Positions 47,701 to 61,966 are shown, numbered from the stretch's first letter. The stretch is 64,000 nt of DNA from Takifugu bimaculatus (GCA_004026145.2 CP034992.1:6726135-6790134); one strand, 5' to 3'. Notes: generated from the letters alone by a model not told the origin. Program-made: numbers and translations.

Positions 47701-49748
47701 CTCTGCATTTTTCACACTTCCTGTGGTTGTTTTTACATTTGAATTACATTGGTTCTTCCATTGTTTCTGCATTATTCTAATTGAATTCGAGTATGGAGCC
47801 ACATTGCCTCTCATCAGCCAGGACAGGGTGCCAGTACACACCATATGGCCCTCTCTGTATGTTGTGAGACGCCAATACCCTCTGCACTACCATCTGACTT
47901 CAAAAGAGAAACACAGGCTGGCCTCATTTTCTCGCTAATGCTGTCAAAACATATGATTACAACTGATTATCTACTAATGATATTATATTACAGACATAAC
48001 CTACTGGCTATTAAACGCTTTTTGTAGTAGCTTACATGAACCAATATTCTCGCCTGCATGTATGTTTGCAGGTGACTTTGCATGTAACACAGTCTGTGGT
48101 TGAAAGAAATGAACTCAGAACTGTCTAATATTGTGGAGTTAGATGAAGCATCTGAGCAGTCACTTGTATGCATACTATGCATACAGTAGTAGAGAAGCTG
48201 CTGTATAAACCTGAATGGGGACTATTGGATTTTCTTTTGTCAACCTCTGCCTGACACTATATATTAATAACTCAATGCCACTGATAAAAGAGACTGCCAG
48301 CATAACTTCCTCTTCTGCTGTCGTTTCTAATGCACTGACTAAAGTGTTTCATGCCGGGAAAACAAATAGTGAGTTAAAGCGGATATGACCCAAACTGTGG
48401 TTGAACCTAAATATGTGTATGCAGTTTCCTGTTTTTTTTTTTCCACTCTTGTAGGGTTTAGCCACCTGTGGGCGGACAAGAAAAATGCAAAACATAAGAT
48501 GATCTGTTATATTGTACAGCCCTGCACTATTCAGCCAAACCAGCCAAGGAAGAAAAGTGGAGATAGAGCCTTGATGAGAGAAGAGCATTTGTTCCTGGCT
48601 GGTATCCACTTCAGCTGTGAATACCTTCCTGTGTAGCAAGTACTTAATCAGGTTGCTCCCTGTAGTATTTGATATTTGCCCTACATCCTTTGCAAATCCC
48701 ACATATTTACGCATTAGGTCCTTATACAAATTCCGCAGGCTTATGTTAGCGCAGATTCTACAGGACTGCAGTATTGAGCCTGTGCTAAAAGGATGGGCCG
48801 TAAATGCTGAACATCGTGAAATGTATGTGAATTATGCCTTCACTTGGATGTTATTATTGATGGGAGGCGTTTATGGCGATACAATAATGATGAACTGGCG
48901 TCATAGTTGGAAAACACCAGCTACCACCAGCTACTGTGGCTGTCACACTGCCCATATGTTGGTACCAGGGGGATTTTACTCTAATTCTCTCTGTTGGAGG
49001 TCACAGATTCACAGTAGGATTATAAAAGCCCTAAACCTTCCATGGCTTTCATGTGGTGCACAGCTCCATCCATCCATCCATCCTATTGTTTTCTGATTGC
49101 CCTCTGTATTTACAGTATTAAACTCTCCCTTGTTCGCCCTTTGATATCAGGTCATGCCATACCTGCTGCTATACGTCCTCAGTTGTATCAAGAGTAAGAA
49201 ACAATTATTTACATTATCATTCTCACCCAGATTATAAACTGTGGGCTGCGACTGTGACTTTACTACTGTTGTCAATCACCAAAGTGTGGGTTTGCATTCT
49301 CGTACTTGCATAGGCGCGTATTGTGGAAGGGTCCCATCGCAGAAATGTTGATATGATGTTATGTAAACGGGTCTTGCCTGGCTACAGCAGGGGTTTAGCT
49401 TGAGGGTGAAGGCTCAGGTGGAGAGATGGAGTCAGATGCTATTTTGGGTACACAGCTCTCCTCCAGACACATGAGTTATTCACTAACACGTGTCTCTTGG
49501 TTCTGCGAGGATGAAAGCACACTTGAAAAGTGTTGTATAAATAGCTACAGTAACGTTTTCGCCTCATTCATATCTGTTATTGGGAACAACACCCATGAGC
49601 CTACCTCCATTAAGCCCGTCTTTAATGAGTGATATGCAATCAATTGTGCAATCAACCAAGGACACAACCAAGATTGTGACTGCAGCTGCACACATCTCTG
49701 TGACAATTCTTTGAAAGCTAATCTCTCTCCCTCATTATCTCTCTGCAG

Positions 49749-49865
49749 AGCATGGCCCTGGCCCGGCTCCTGCCTCACCTTCCTGCTGCTAACTCCACCA
49801 GTATCACCAGTGTCCACTGTCAGCCTACTCCCTGCACATCTTGCTGAACTGGACCGTTTGAAGTC
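49749..49865 (+). other. arhgap9: arhgap9 5' UTR part of first coding exon
   Basis: A CTCTCTGCAG acceptor at 49739-49748 precedes this stretch, so at least one non-coding exon lies upstream. The leader has an earlier ATG (49752) that opens a 33-codon frame closing at TGA 49851-49853, before the SH3-frame ATG at 49866. The later ATG was chosen because it gives MLSGSW, like human ARHGAP9 (MLSSRW, from memory). Confidence 0.6.
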
Positions 49866-52800
49866 ATGCTCTCAGGGTCCTGGCGGCGCTCTGTGGGACA
49901 CCAGCAGCCGGCTGCAGCTCCCGCAGAGTCGTCCAGTGGGATTGCAGTTTGCGGCGTCCCCAGCCGTACAGTGGTTTTGGAGGCCCAGTATGACTACAAC
50001 TACAGGGCGAATGATGGACGGCAGGTCTGCATCAGGGAGGGAGAGCGGTTTATTCTCCTGAAAAAGACTAATGCTGACTGGTGGCAGGTGAGATAAAGGT
50101 TCATCCTTTGTTTCCATTACCTGAAAGGCATTTTACATTTTCGATTGGGTTAAGTCATCAAACCTATTAGATTTTGATTTTGTCTGTTGTCAGACGATTC
50201 CTGGCAATTCCTATCCCCAATATCCCTACGACACCATCAGAAGTGTTATTACATCCATACAATAATTAATATTAAAGGCAATACATTTGAAATCTCAAAA
50301 ATCTTTGACAGGTGCGAAGGATTGGCGCAGCCAGCAAAGCAAAGCCATTGTATGTCCCTGCAACATATGTGACCGAGGTGTCCATAGCACCCATACCCTC
50401 GCCCAAGCGCCTGGTCATGTCTGCGTCGCTGAACTCCAACCTCAGAATTTTGCCAAGGGTGTCGCTCTCTCCCAGCCCAACGACCACTTGCAATCAGCAG
50501 CATCAAGGTGACGCGTTTCTGCTTTATAAAAACTGTATAAATGTGGAACGAATCCTAAAATGTACACAGTGCTGTCATTGAAACAAGTTGAAAAAATCGA
50601 ATTACTGATCTATTTTACCTTCCCTTTTCTAGTGAACAAATTCATTTATCGCTCCATGGAAAACCTCAACTCCAACAGTGCCTTCCCTGACCACACCAGC
50701 GCAGGTGGAGCCTGCCTCCAGACCCTGCCCCTCTCTGGATTTACGTTCACGCCCAACTCTCCTAGTACCCCCTCTGGCCACCTCGCGGTCCCTGGGTCGG
50801 CTGAAGCCTTCACATCCCAAACAATACCGCGGAACCCCAGGGTGGTCCCCATGATCACTCGGAGCCAGAGCTCCAGCAACCTCCCCGAAAACGTGATGGA
50901 GAACCCATACGACGAGGTGGGCGGGGGCTTCGGCAGTCACGTCAACCACAGGATGCCCAAGAAGTCGTGTAGCCAGTGGGACATGCTGGGAACATCCAGG
51001 AAGAACAATCATCTGCAGGTAGGCACAGGCCTACAGGTTTTCAATAGGTAGCAGTTACACCACCAGGGGGTGGTGTCGCTGCTGTCGCTATAATTAGTAA
51101 CCCTTGTTAAAAGACAGAAAATGAGATCTACAGACAAAGTTGGACCATAGACCTGCTTACATTATGTTAAAGGGTCCCAGTCAAACATGGACATTTGTGC
51201 ATGAATGAGAGACATGTATGAAAATGGCGGAAACATGGTCCAACCCAACTGTCCATTCATCCATCTTTTTTCTAGGAACCAGCGATTATTTTCACAAGGG
51301 AACAGTCACCAGTCCATCACAGCGCAAACAAACAGAAACACACACACACACACACACACACACACCATTCACTCACATTTAGTTCAAATTGAGCGAATTT
51401 AGAGTCTCCTATGAACCTGTGCATATTTTAGTGCTGAGGGGTGAAATAAGGTGGTTGTGAGTGTCACACAGATCCAAGATTAACTATTTTTTTCTCTGTG
51501 TTGTTGATTTACAAATTTAAAAATAAAAAATATCTGTGTCTCAGTCATACCAGCAGAAGTTGTATCTAATCTGTACCCGACCTTAGTAATCCTTCTAAAG
51601 CAGCAATCAAGTTCACATTGTCATGACGTCAAGGCGCCTCCTTATTACATCAAAGGGGATTACACGAGCGAAATGAGAAAAAGGATAGATCAGCTGAAGG
51701 AAACTCCCATCCAGCTCCTTCCAAAGGCGTTTTGTACCATGTGAGCATGGGGCTATTTTTGACATTGGCAGGCTGTGCTAAAAATGATGAAAATGACTGC
51801 CCTCCACCCCACCCCCTCTCCCTGTTCAACCCTTTAATGCCAGTAAGAAGGATTATTACAGTCACATTTGGGTCATAACTCTCCATGTTTTATGGCAGAT
51901 TTATACGATCAACATTCACTTTTAATGTCCAGTTTGATGAGGAATTTTGAGATAAAGTGTCATTTCCTCTGGTGTGTTTGTGTGTTGGTGATAGATTTAG
52001 GTTATGGTCATGTAGTTGTGATGTTAGAAACATTAGAAAGGAACATTAGATAAACTAAAATGTTAAAAACGAGGAAATTGGTGCTGCCCCCTGGAGTTAA
52101 TAACACACATGCTTGCAAAGCTGTATGTATAAAGTCATATACTTTCTTAATTTGTGCAGTGTAATCCATCCGTCCGTCCGTCCGTCCATCCATCAACCAC
52201 ATGTTCTCAATTAGGTTGTTTGATAGTCTATCCCAGCCGTCACTCGGCAGATTTGGGAAAAAGGCTTGGACAAATCACCAGTTAATCATGTGATACACAC
52301 ACACACACACACACGCCGCTCGCTTACTCACACCTAGAGGCAATTTCCGTTTCAAACTAGTGTGCATGTTTTCAGCCTGTGGAAGGGCACGGGGAAAAGG
52401 GGTGCGTAAAAATGCTAGAAAATCTGTGAGTGTGAGTGAGTGAGTGAGTGAGTGAGTGAGTGAGTGAGTGAGTGAGTGAGTGAGTGAGTGAGTGAGTGAG
52501 TGAGTGAGTGAGTTTGCTGTTTGTACGCAGACACACACGTTCACCGCGTTCTCACGATCATTGTCTGAACCATGTATTAGGCAGCAGGGATCAGCCCAGC
52601 TCGTCAATCGGTCAATTCATGAATCATGACTCTTTTGTGTTTTCCTGGAAGGATGATCTTCCATACATAACTTTTCAATTAATTTAATTGGATTTGACGT
52701 GTGAAGCTGCTGCTTTCGTCTTCTCTGACTGATTGATTCGAAACATTTCAGTAAGCTCATCTTAATCCGGACTTGTTTTTCTGTAGTGAAAGTTGGGATT

Positions 52801-55800
52801 TTCTTGTTTGTCCTCTCATCGTGCAGTGAGTTCCAAAGAACTGTTTTGCCATTATTCCTACGGTACATTACTTCTACATTTCCCTGTCTGAGGGACTAAT
52901 CAAAGCCATACTTAATTTAGGATGAAGCACAATCCTGCAGTGACCTTCACAAACATGTGAAGCTGATGTCGAGTCGATCTGGGAGACTTTCACCAGTGTT
53001 ACAGTTGTTAACACTCATAATTTGGTTTTTGGAACAACACATGAGTCTACTTTCCATTAACAAATATAACACACCTAGTGCCATTCACTGGTCGCCGCTT
53101 TTTCCATGAGCTGTTTTAGGGGCCTCTTTGGTGCTTGTGCCTAATTACCTCATTTGTCCCTCCGTCCACTTTAATAGGTCCCGACAGAGTCGTATCTGTC
53201 CCAGCTGTCCTGGCAGGACTCCCCTCTTTACACCGAGATGCAGCAGGAGAAGCGTCAGTCTCAGTCTCAGCCCCTCCCAGCCCCGCTCCGGGTCAAAAGC
53301 CCTATCAGGTCCTGGAGCTGTGGGAGCAGTACTTGGACCCGTCCACAGGGAGAAGCTTTTACGTCAACAGCATCACCAAGGAGAGGATCGTGGAAACCCC
53401 CTCGACGTGCTCGTGGACGCAGCGCCAACAAGGTAATGCAGCTAGCACTGATGGGTTTCAACAATTTGATTCCAATTTAAATTCACTTGTTTTCACAGCA
53501 TCAGCACTCATGATGACTTTCATTGCTGAAAACTCATATCTGACAACAACTTTTCATATCAGAGCTTCTTATTATTCTGTATCACCCACTGGTTTTATGC
53601 ATAACTGATGGTTCTGATTGTTTCCGTTATGTCCTAATTTAGTGTTGAGTCTTTTTGTTTGCCAGTGCAAGTGCATCATTTTTTACCTTATCTTTTTTGA
53701 TAAGTTTACAAAACAGCCAGACAGAAGCACCTCTGGGTTGCTGCATTAGATTAAGGTGCAGATCTCTGAATTTTTATTGGAATCGTCTTCATCTTTGGCA
53801 GAGACGGCAGCAGCATTCCCAGTAAAAGTGTAATTTTACCTCCGCTGCACTTTCCCATCACCTCATGTTGAAACTGACTCAATGTGGGTTTAACAACCGC
53901 ATGCATGTTGTCTACGATAGGCCGGTCCAGCACAAACACAGACGTCCCCCAGAGAAACCAACCACCTTTCGCTACCACTTCCTGAAGCAGGGAAGGGAAA
54001 CATGCACAAGGTGAGATCCTGTTACGCACACCTACCATTGCTCATCTCTCTTCAGTGTGAGCTTTGATGGTGTTCTCTGGTGTGCTACACTGGAGGCTAT
54101 GCTCTTCTTTGCCGCCTATTGCCATATCAAACCCACCGAAGTGGGTAAGTTTAAGCTATAAAATCAGAATTTTGAGATCATATCTCTTGTTTTCAGCAGC
54201 AAAGTGTGAGAATAAAAGAAGCACCATTGCATGAATAAAATGTTGTTGCATTCTAACCCCTGATAAATAAAGTCAGTACATATGTTGTATTTTCTCGTCA
54301 ATAACCGTGGGGATTAACACTTCCACTTTATTTAAACAGGTAAAGTCATGTTCTTTTGTGAACGCTTACACCTGTCACCACGTCTTCTTCTCACAAAGAG
54401 GCACTGAAAAGTCTCTTGATGCGTGCTTGTGAGTCCCCGATGTGAGCGGTACATTTTCGGTGATCAGTTTTATTAAGAACAAGCAGATTTCTGTTGTGCA
54501 GACAGCTGTGCCCCGGCAGCTGTGAACACAAGCGAAGCGGCAGAAAGCCTACAGCGAGACAAAAACACGCTCATCTTTAAATATATGGATTCACTGATGT
54601 GTACTCTTAATCCAGAAATTCCAGATTTGAGCAGTGTCCAAATTAAATGGGGGATTGCACCCTCATTGTTGCTTAGGTCCTTACAAACGGACTGTTCCTG
54701 TGTTTATTAACGACGTCCGGCGCATGCTGTCTCTTTGGTTGGATAATCTGATGGGAATAACAAGTTAATGCCTCTTGGTCTGATTCAGATGAGCAGAAGC
54801 CATTAAACACGGGAAACACTCTTAAACTGCGAACGCTGCTAGATTCAAACCACTTGCTAAAACGTATCAACAGATGCTGCAGCACTCACACTCCTGCTGT
54901 TTTTTTTTTTGTTTTTTTTGAAACCGCAGCTTTTGAGCGGACGGACAGCGATGGACCGCTCTGGAAAGGCAATGGCCAGTGAGTGTCAGAGATGATCATT
55001 CTGCATCTCTGGACTGCATTGCCTCAATGTTGCATCAGTGTATTAAATTTAATGCTGCTCATCAAAAAAAAAAAAGAGAGAAAACATGATCAAAGCAACT
55101 ATACCTGCTTGTCAGTGGGAGATGCATTCTGTTGACCTACATGTGTCACATTTGGTTCTTTCATACATCTCCTGTACAGGAACATCACCAGCGATATACT
55201 GTATAATGCATTCTGCCTGCCTCTGAAATAATGAGCCATGTGTTTAGTGCCTGTTTGGTGTAGTCTCCACATTCCTATTCGGTGATAATAGAAAAATCTT
55301 ACGCCACTCAACAACTTCTTCCTGTTTTTTTGTGACCTCAGGCACAACTGTCAGTTGATAGTGACTAATTCTAGTACTGGTTTGCGTGATACACCTCCTT
55401 TTGCACTTAGATCTGCATTTTGGTAGATTTAAAATATAAGTGAGACATATGAGTCACTTTTCTTCTCTGCTCAGTTTTCAGTTATGACCAAAAAGTCCCT
55501 CAACTTACTATCAGTACAAATATAGTCATGAGTTTTACATTTTCAGCTCTTTCTTTTTTAGAGCTCAAGGTGTAATACCCAAGGACATAAACAGTCTTAT
55601 TTAAAGGCTTTGGACACACTTCAGTGTTTGGTGATTTTATGTGTGGCTGAATATGGCATGCTGGATAAAGAGTGTGATGCTCTTACTTTAGCTTCCATGT
55701 TTGCTGACAAACAATAGATCTGATCGCAGTTCATGTGTCACGGTGAGTGAAATGAGGGTGGGATTACTTTCAGATGCTTTGCATGAGACATTATGGCACT

Positions 55801-58800
55801 GGCCAGCTTCCCTTTAGAAAGAGGAAGTACGATTGAGTGATCGAAGCTGGTGAGATGAAGCTTGTAATGCGGGTTAATGAAAATACTCTGATCTGAAGCT
55901 ACAGGGAACAGAGGACTTAACAGGGAAAGGAATAGAAAGGCTGGACCCGTCAGCTGGTTGATGATGAGCGTCGATGTAAGTTCCCTTTTTAAGTTTCTTC
56001 CAGCGTGACCTTTTGTTGGCACGTCATCTCTGGCACCGGGTGCTGAATAACCTGCCTGGGTTTGATTATAATTATTCATGTTCTTGACTTTTCGTTGAGA
56101 GTCGACCTTACAATGACACAAACTCACACACGTTGCTATGTCAAGCGTGTGGCAAGCATGTTCGTGTTTTGCGTGTGGTCTGGCGATGAGTCAAAGGATT
56201 TAAAGCGTTTGTGGTGGCTTCTGTGTTGCAGTTGTCCCTGATCTCAAATGCACACATCCTGTGTTGGTTGTTTCTTTTCATTTTGGTGTAAAACTGCTGC
56301 TGTTCTTTACAGAAAAATGGGGGAAGACTGTTAGAAATAATCGTTCTTTAATAAATGCAGGTCACATGCTATTGCAAAGGGTTGCGCTTGATTTTGCAAC
56401 ATAAATAATAATTGTGTTTCCTGTGTTTGTTTTTTCTCTCATTCTCTTTAGTTTTCTTCTGACTTCCTGTTTGGGAGTTATCAAAGGACTGACAGTGGCT
56501 GGAGGATGAACCAGGTAAAATTTCACCTGCTTGCAATGTCTCTACCTTACCTGTTTATTTTGCATCCACATTTAAACCACATAACGGTAAAGTGCCATTA
56601 TTAGCAGCATTATAATTATTACTGTTGTTATTATTAGTAGTAGTAATATTTGTAAGGATAATTCTTACAAATTGTTTACTACCTAGTCTCCACACCAGGG
56701 CTGCTGTTAAATGCATATAAACATGACTAAGTTCTGCATATTCGTTTAAGGGAGAGGGTTAATCATTTTATTCTTTTCTGAAACAATGATCCAGAGTGTT
56801 TTACAACTGCTTAAAGGGCTTTTTTCTGGAAGAGGGAGTTTTCCTCATGAAAATCAATGATCTTGAGCCTCTCAGATTTGCAAAAGCTTGCATTTTCACT
56901 GTATTATTGCAGAATATATTAAAGTAATGCCAGCTGTGCTCTTTAGATTCCCAGCGATCAGCATTTATGCATATTAAATGGTGAAATCGTACTCATGGTG
57001 TTAAAAGAAAGCCTGTTACCCAAGCAGTTGTTACTGCAAGATGTTGCATCACAACGAGGGTGTGGGTGAACATTGTTCAGCGCCTTTGTGAAGGCGTCCC
57101 GTCTCCCTGCAAAGCAGCAGACTTGGCTGTTATTGCTAATCCTCCTAGATAATGAACATAGGAGAGATCTACGCTCTGGCTGCAGAAACTAGGTTACAGG
57201 AGTCAGGAAAAGTATTGAATATCACATCATGAAAATGCACAATTTGCCAGTATTCAGACTTCCTGACTTGTTTCTTTGATATGACGCAATGAAACAGACT
57301 TTATCTGCATTTTTGCTATTATGTTATGGAATTTTAGCGAAGTTTATAAAAAGGTAGATGATTAAAAAGTGTCACGCTTTATTTTGGAGCTTTGTCTTGC
57401 TTGTTTGCGGGGGTTTATTTATATGCTTGTTGCACTTCTGCAGAGCAGCAGAACGTAAAATGCTCTGCAGTTCTCTCTGCACACGTGATTGTTCCACTGC
57501 TGCCTGTTTTGCATGCCGTAAATCAGCGTTTCCTCCTCTCTTTGTTCATTCCACCTTCCGCCGCTCACCTGCACATCCCTCCTGTATTTGACCGTGAAGA
57601 GCATGCAGCGCGCCGTCTCCTCCGACACCCTGAACACGGTGGCGCTGAGCAGTGCAGTCCCTCGCTCCCATAACTCTGATCCCCAGCATGGTGTCAGGCA
57701 GCCTCTCAGTCACTCCCAGTCCATGTTCCTGCCAGAGAATGGCAAGGTACTGGTCCCCCAAGCACGGCTTTGGAGCTGGCAGACACAGAACAAATCCACA
57801 AAAAGAACCAAACAACAAATCAACATACAGTCAGGACTGTTGAACACCGTTTAACTCGACTTCCTGCCTTTTCAGGTGGTCGAACAGAGCGGAGATTACA
57901 CCTGTAACATGACCAACATTGTGGTGGAGCCGCCATCCCCGGAGAGCTCCCCAGACAGCGACGGCTGCACACCGGTGAGCAAACACACCTCTTTGGGAAT
58001 GATAATATTCAACATTCTTTTGCTACTCCTTATAAATCAGCAGCTCTAGGCAGGCAACCACTTCTTTAAACTCTCCTGCTGCCTGGGCCCTCGTGGGCCA
58101 AGACTGTATAGTTTGTGTATTCCGTGCTTGTGTGAGGAGTAATAGCCTTTCATACATCATCCATAATGGACGAGTTGAACCGTCTCTGGTTCAATCAACA
58201 AAGCACCCTTAACTTTCTCTAACAGCACTCAGAACTCTGCAACTTTGGGCAGTTTGCTATTTTGGGACGTGTATAAGAAGAGCTGGAATGGTGCTGGCAC
58301 TGTCAGCGCTGGGCTCTGGCTTGCGTTCATACTCTTACTTGTCGTGTTCTGCCTGCATGAGAGGCAGTAGGTCTCTAAACTATCTTGACAGATCTGGGGG
58401 TTAAGACCTAGTGTTGCTTTCTTCTTTATTTTCACTTCCTTTTCTGCGCTCTGATCGGCTGTAGCCGAACGGGCAGCCATGGCGATCTCTCTTGCAATGA
58501 CCCTGACGTTGTCTTAAACAGGTTATTTATGCAACCACCTCCATTAGATCATAGAATTTGAGCCCTGCTTTCATTCTCACCTGTATTCAGACGACATTGT
58601 TGGGATTAATTCTCTCCTCTTGCACCGTAAACGAGGCCACGCCACAGTGGGAGATTTCAGAGCAGCTCTCCCGCTGGAGTGATGCAACAGTCCCATTAAA
58701 TGGGTTTGCTCAGGATGCAGCACATTACACAGAGGAAAAGCTTTCTGCCGCGCATTACTGCTGACATTTGACGCTCTCCCCATATGTTTACGGCGGCGCT

Positions 58801-59716
58801 GAGCGATAACATCAGCGTGATCGGTATTTAAAGTCTTTTTCTTTTTTTTTCTTTCATCCTCAGGAGCTGGAAAAAGCCGGGCTGTTGAACAAGACAAAGA
58901 TTGCAGAGGGAGGCCGGAAACTGAGGTGAGGCATCCCGAGGCTGCTCCTGTTGAAGATTAAAATGAGATTCTTTTTTTAGGCTGAGTATATTTGCTGAGG
59001 CAACTGCTGTCTGAGCAGCGTGTGCCTGTTTGCTAATTATAGGAAGAACTGGAGCCTGTCCTGGGTGGTTTTAGTGGGAAACAGCTTGGTTTTCTTTAAA
59101 GACCCTAAATCACAGACGCCGTCCAGCTGGGTAAGAGTTCTCTGTGTTTTCAGTGACAGTATCATTATTATTTTCGCAACAGAAATTCTCAGACATTATT
59201 TCTGGATCAATATTGTTGTGTTTATTGAAACCAGAAACCAGGAAACAGTCGCCCAGAGAGCAGCGTGGATTTAAGGGGCGCACAGCTAAGCTGGGCCAAT
59301 GACCTGTCCAGCAAGAAGAACGTCTTCAAGGTAGAAGGGTTGGAATCGTATGAACAGCATAAATAAATACATAAGTGTATATATAAGAAAATGCAAATAG
59401 TAGATTGATAAAAGAAACCTGAATATATTAATAGACAGTTTTAGCGTTCAGTACTTGATTATTTGTATTGATACCGTGAATGTTATGATTAACTTTACTG
59501 TTAAAATAGAACAAGTTAAAGAAAATTTGAAAATTGCAAAGTTTAAAAAGAACTGCCTTGGAGCAGGAGCTCATCACGCGCGCTAAAGTTTGGCAGCATG
59601 TTTGTTGTAGCTGCGGACGGTGACGGGAAACGAGTTCCTGCTGCAGTCGGAGACGGAGTCACTGATCAGGGAATGGTTCAACACCATCCAGAGTGTCATC
59701 GACAGGCTGGTGAGAT

Positions 59717-59768
<52 letters not shown>

Positions 59769-61966
59769 GGGACAAATAAAAACCATTGCAGTTACTTTCA
59801 GTGACATTGGCAGATATTAAACAACTCTTCTTCAAGTATAATGAAAAGGACCAAATGTTTCATCTTGCCTCTGGATACACGAGAAGGACACAACAGGATA
59901 GTTTAAAGATCTGTATTTAAACAACGACAGAGACAATTTTAAAGGAAGACCACGTTTATGGCCGATTACCATCATACATCAATTTTTAACAAATATTAGA
60001 TGAGAAGCACTATATAATGTTTCTCCTCGGTGCAGCTAATGCAGTAAACACAAATGATCTCCTTTTTAGGATCGTGAGAATCCATTAGACAATGTCCTCC
60101 TGTACTCTCTGCGGCGAGCAGGCAGCGTGGAGATGCTGGAGCACAGTGGAGATGAGGACGACAGGCAGACCTCACGTAAGTCCTCTCCCACCTCTCATCA
60201 CTTCTTCACCTCCACCGGGCACAAATCCACGTTACATAACTTCACCCCAGCTCCGCCCCTCAGTTTACTTCTGTCCTCTCATTCCATCGTTGCCATCACT
60301 CATTTTTTCTAAACCTCTGCACAGGCTTCTTACATCCCTCCATCTTCTCGTCTATCCTCTCCTCCATCCAGCCCACTTATATTTTCACACATCCCCCGTG
60401 GCAAATCATCCCTACATCGGTCCTGTCTCACTTACGCCGCCGCCCGGCCCTCCCGCTTTTCATTCTCACCACCATCCCAGCTCATCTTCTGTCCAGACCC
60501 GTGGCTAAACACCCGACGCTGACCTCCTCCTCCTTTCTTTCCCGCACCCCCTCCCATCCCACTGCAGTCCCGCGCTCGTCATCAAACCTGGAGAACACAG
60601 AGAGGAAGCGGGTAAAGACCCGGCTGAAGAAGCTGATCATGAAGAGGCCTCCTCTGCAGGCGCTTCCAGGAGAAGGGCCTCATTAAAGGTGAGAAACGTT
60701 GTCAATGCTGCCCCCCTTCATGTGATGGTGTGCCACGAGGGAAGGGGGGTGTTTTCTTCCTTTAGATGTTATCTTCATGGAAACCCAGTTTCACAGCTCA
60801 GACTGTACTGGACTTCTACTGGCAAGTGAAATCACTTCGAATCATCAAAGCGAATTGCAGCTGAGCTGCGATGACTGTCAGGATATTTCAGCATTTATCC
60901 TGAGGTGCTGCCTCGTCCCCAAGCGAATGTGTGCCGCAATCCCCTTTGCTTGCTCAGTAAGAGTTTCTCCAAATTAATGCAGGTTTACACACACTTTGGC
61001 TTGACAACTTTTTTAAATTGTCTCCTAAAAGGTGAAATGAGAATCTGCTCTTTGGTCTTCTTTTTTTTTTTTTTACATTGTCTCCATTTAATAGTTAGAG
61101 AGGAATATGTAATAATAATGAAGAGGCAACACAATGATTTCAGTTTATGGACGGAGGTTCTTCTTTTATTCTTGCTCTCATTTCTTTGAACAGTGAAAAT
61201 AAGTCCATGAGAACTCCTCCCACCCGGACTGGTAAAACTCCCACCAGAGGGCGACATTTGCTCATTAGCTGCCGTAGCAAATCGGTGTTTATATTTTCAT
61301 AAAAGCAGCAGAATTTAAATTGCAAAGAAACAGAAACGTGCAAATCATTTTGTGCTTAATGAAATGAAATGCTTTTCCCTCAGCCAGATCAATGGAGAGG
61401 ATGTGCCTTTTGACCCCAGATAATGGAAATTCCTATTATGATTTAGAGGAGATGTTAAAATACGGGTTGTATTCAATGTGAAGATGTGATATTGAATCTT
61501 GTGATTGGTTTGTTTTTTGGCAGTTGTGGTCCTACAGAAAGATTGTAAATAAGGCCTAAAACACAAGGCACAGTAGACGTTTAAAAGGATGGCATCATAC
61601 ATGGATTTCTAACAAAATATTGAGACTTCAAATGATCTACCAGAAATATATTAAATAAAAACATGAGCCACGAGTGATTAGATGTGATTGCTGGGGAACA
61701 TTTTCAAGTTCATCACAGTCTTCAGAGCAATAAACCGCTAAAACAGTAAGAAGGAGTGGAAGCGTGCTTCACAGTGAAGGGATGTATGTGATCTTTTTGC
61801 CCTTTATTATAAATACATTGAAGTACAGTTGGTGGTTGCATCATCACACCTTCCATCTCTGCTTAGAGTTGAAGGTCTTCTTCCTGAATAAACGTGAACA
61901 TCTCACAGATTAATGTAAGGTTGTTGCTCTTACATCATTTGTTACCTCAAATAGACTTTAGAAACA

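Larger units (their letters stand above)
38538..49748. other. mars1-arhgap9 interval
   Basis: 11 kb between the divergent ATGs of mars1 (minus) and arhgap9 (plus first coding exon). Contents by position: CCAAT cluster (38940-38981) with a possible spliced leader exon ending at 39242; AT-rich DNA (39300-40480); repeat-like DNA without an identified family (about 40500-42130); a dispersed fish repeat (about 42410-42670); LINE remains (43083-44510); a (TCCA)n array (44713-44765); and AT-rich DNA to 49700. No protein-coding gene recognised. Confidence 0.6.

Noticed and set aside
53240..53300. A mini-intron inside the arhgap9 WW exon to explain the frame change
   Set aside because: The GT-AG pairs tested either have lengths that do not restore the frame or remove the family-like YTEMQ segment (89-nt option), and the frame must change back before the exon ends, so an intron alone cannot explain it.
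54925..54975. Possible arhgap9 exon after the T-rich run (CGCAG ... GGCCA|GTGAGT)
   Set aside because: Its length of about 50 nt breaks the phase between neighbouring exons, and its translation resembles no part of the family.
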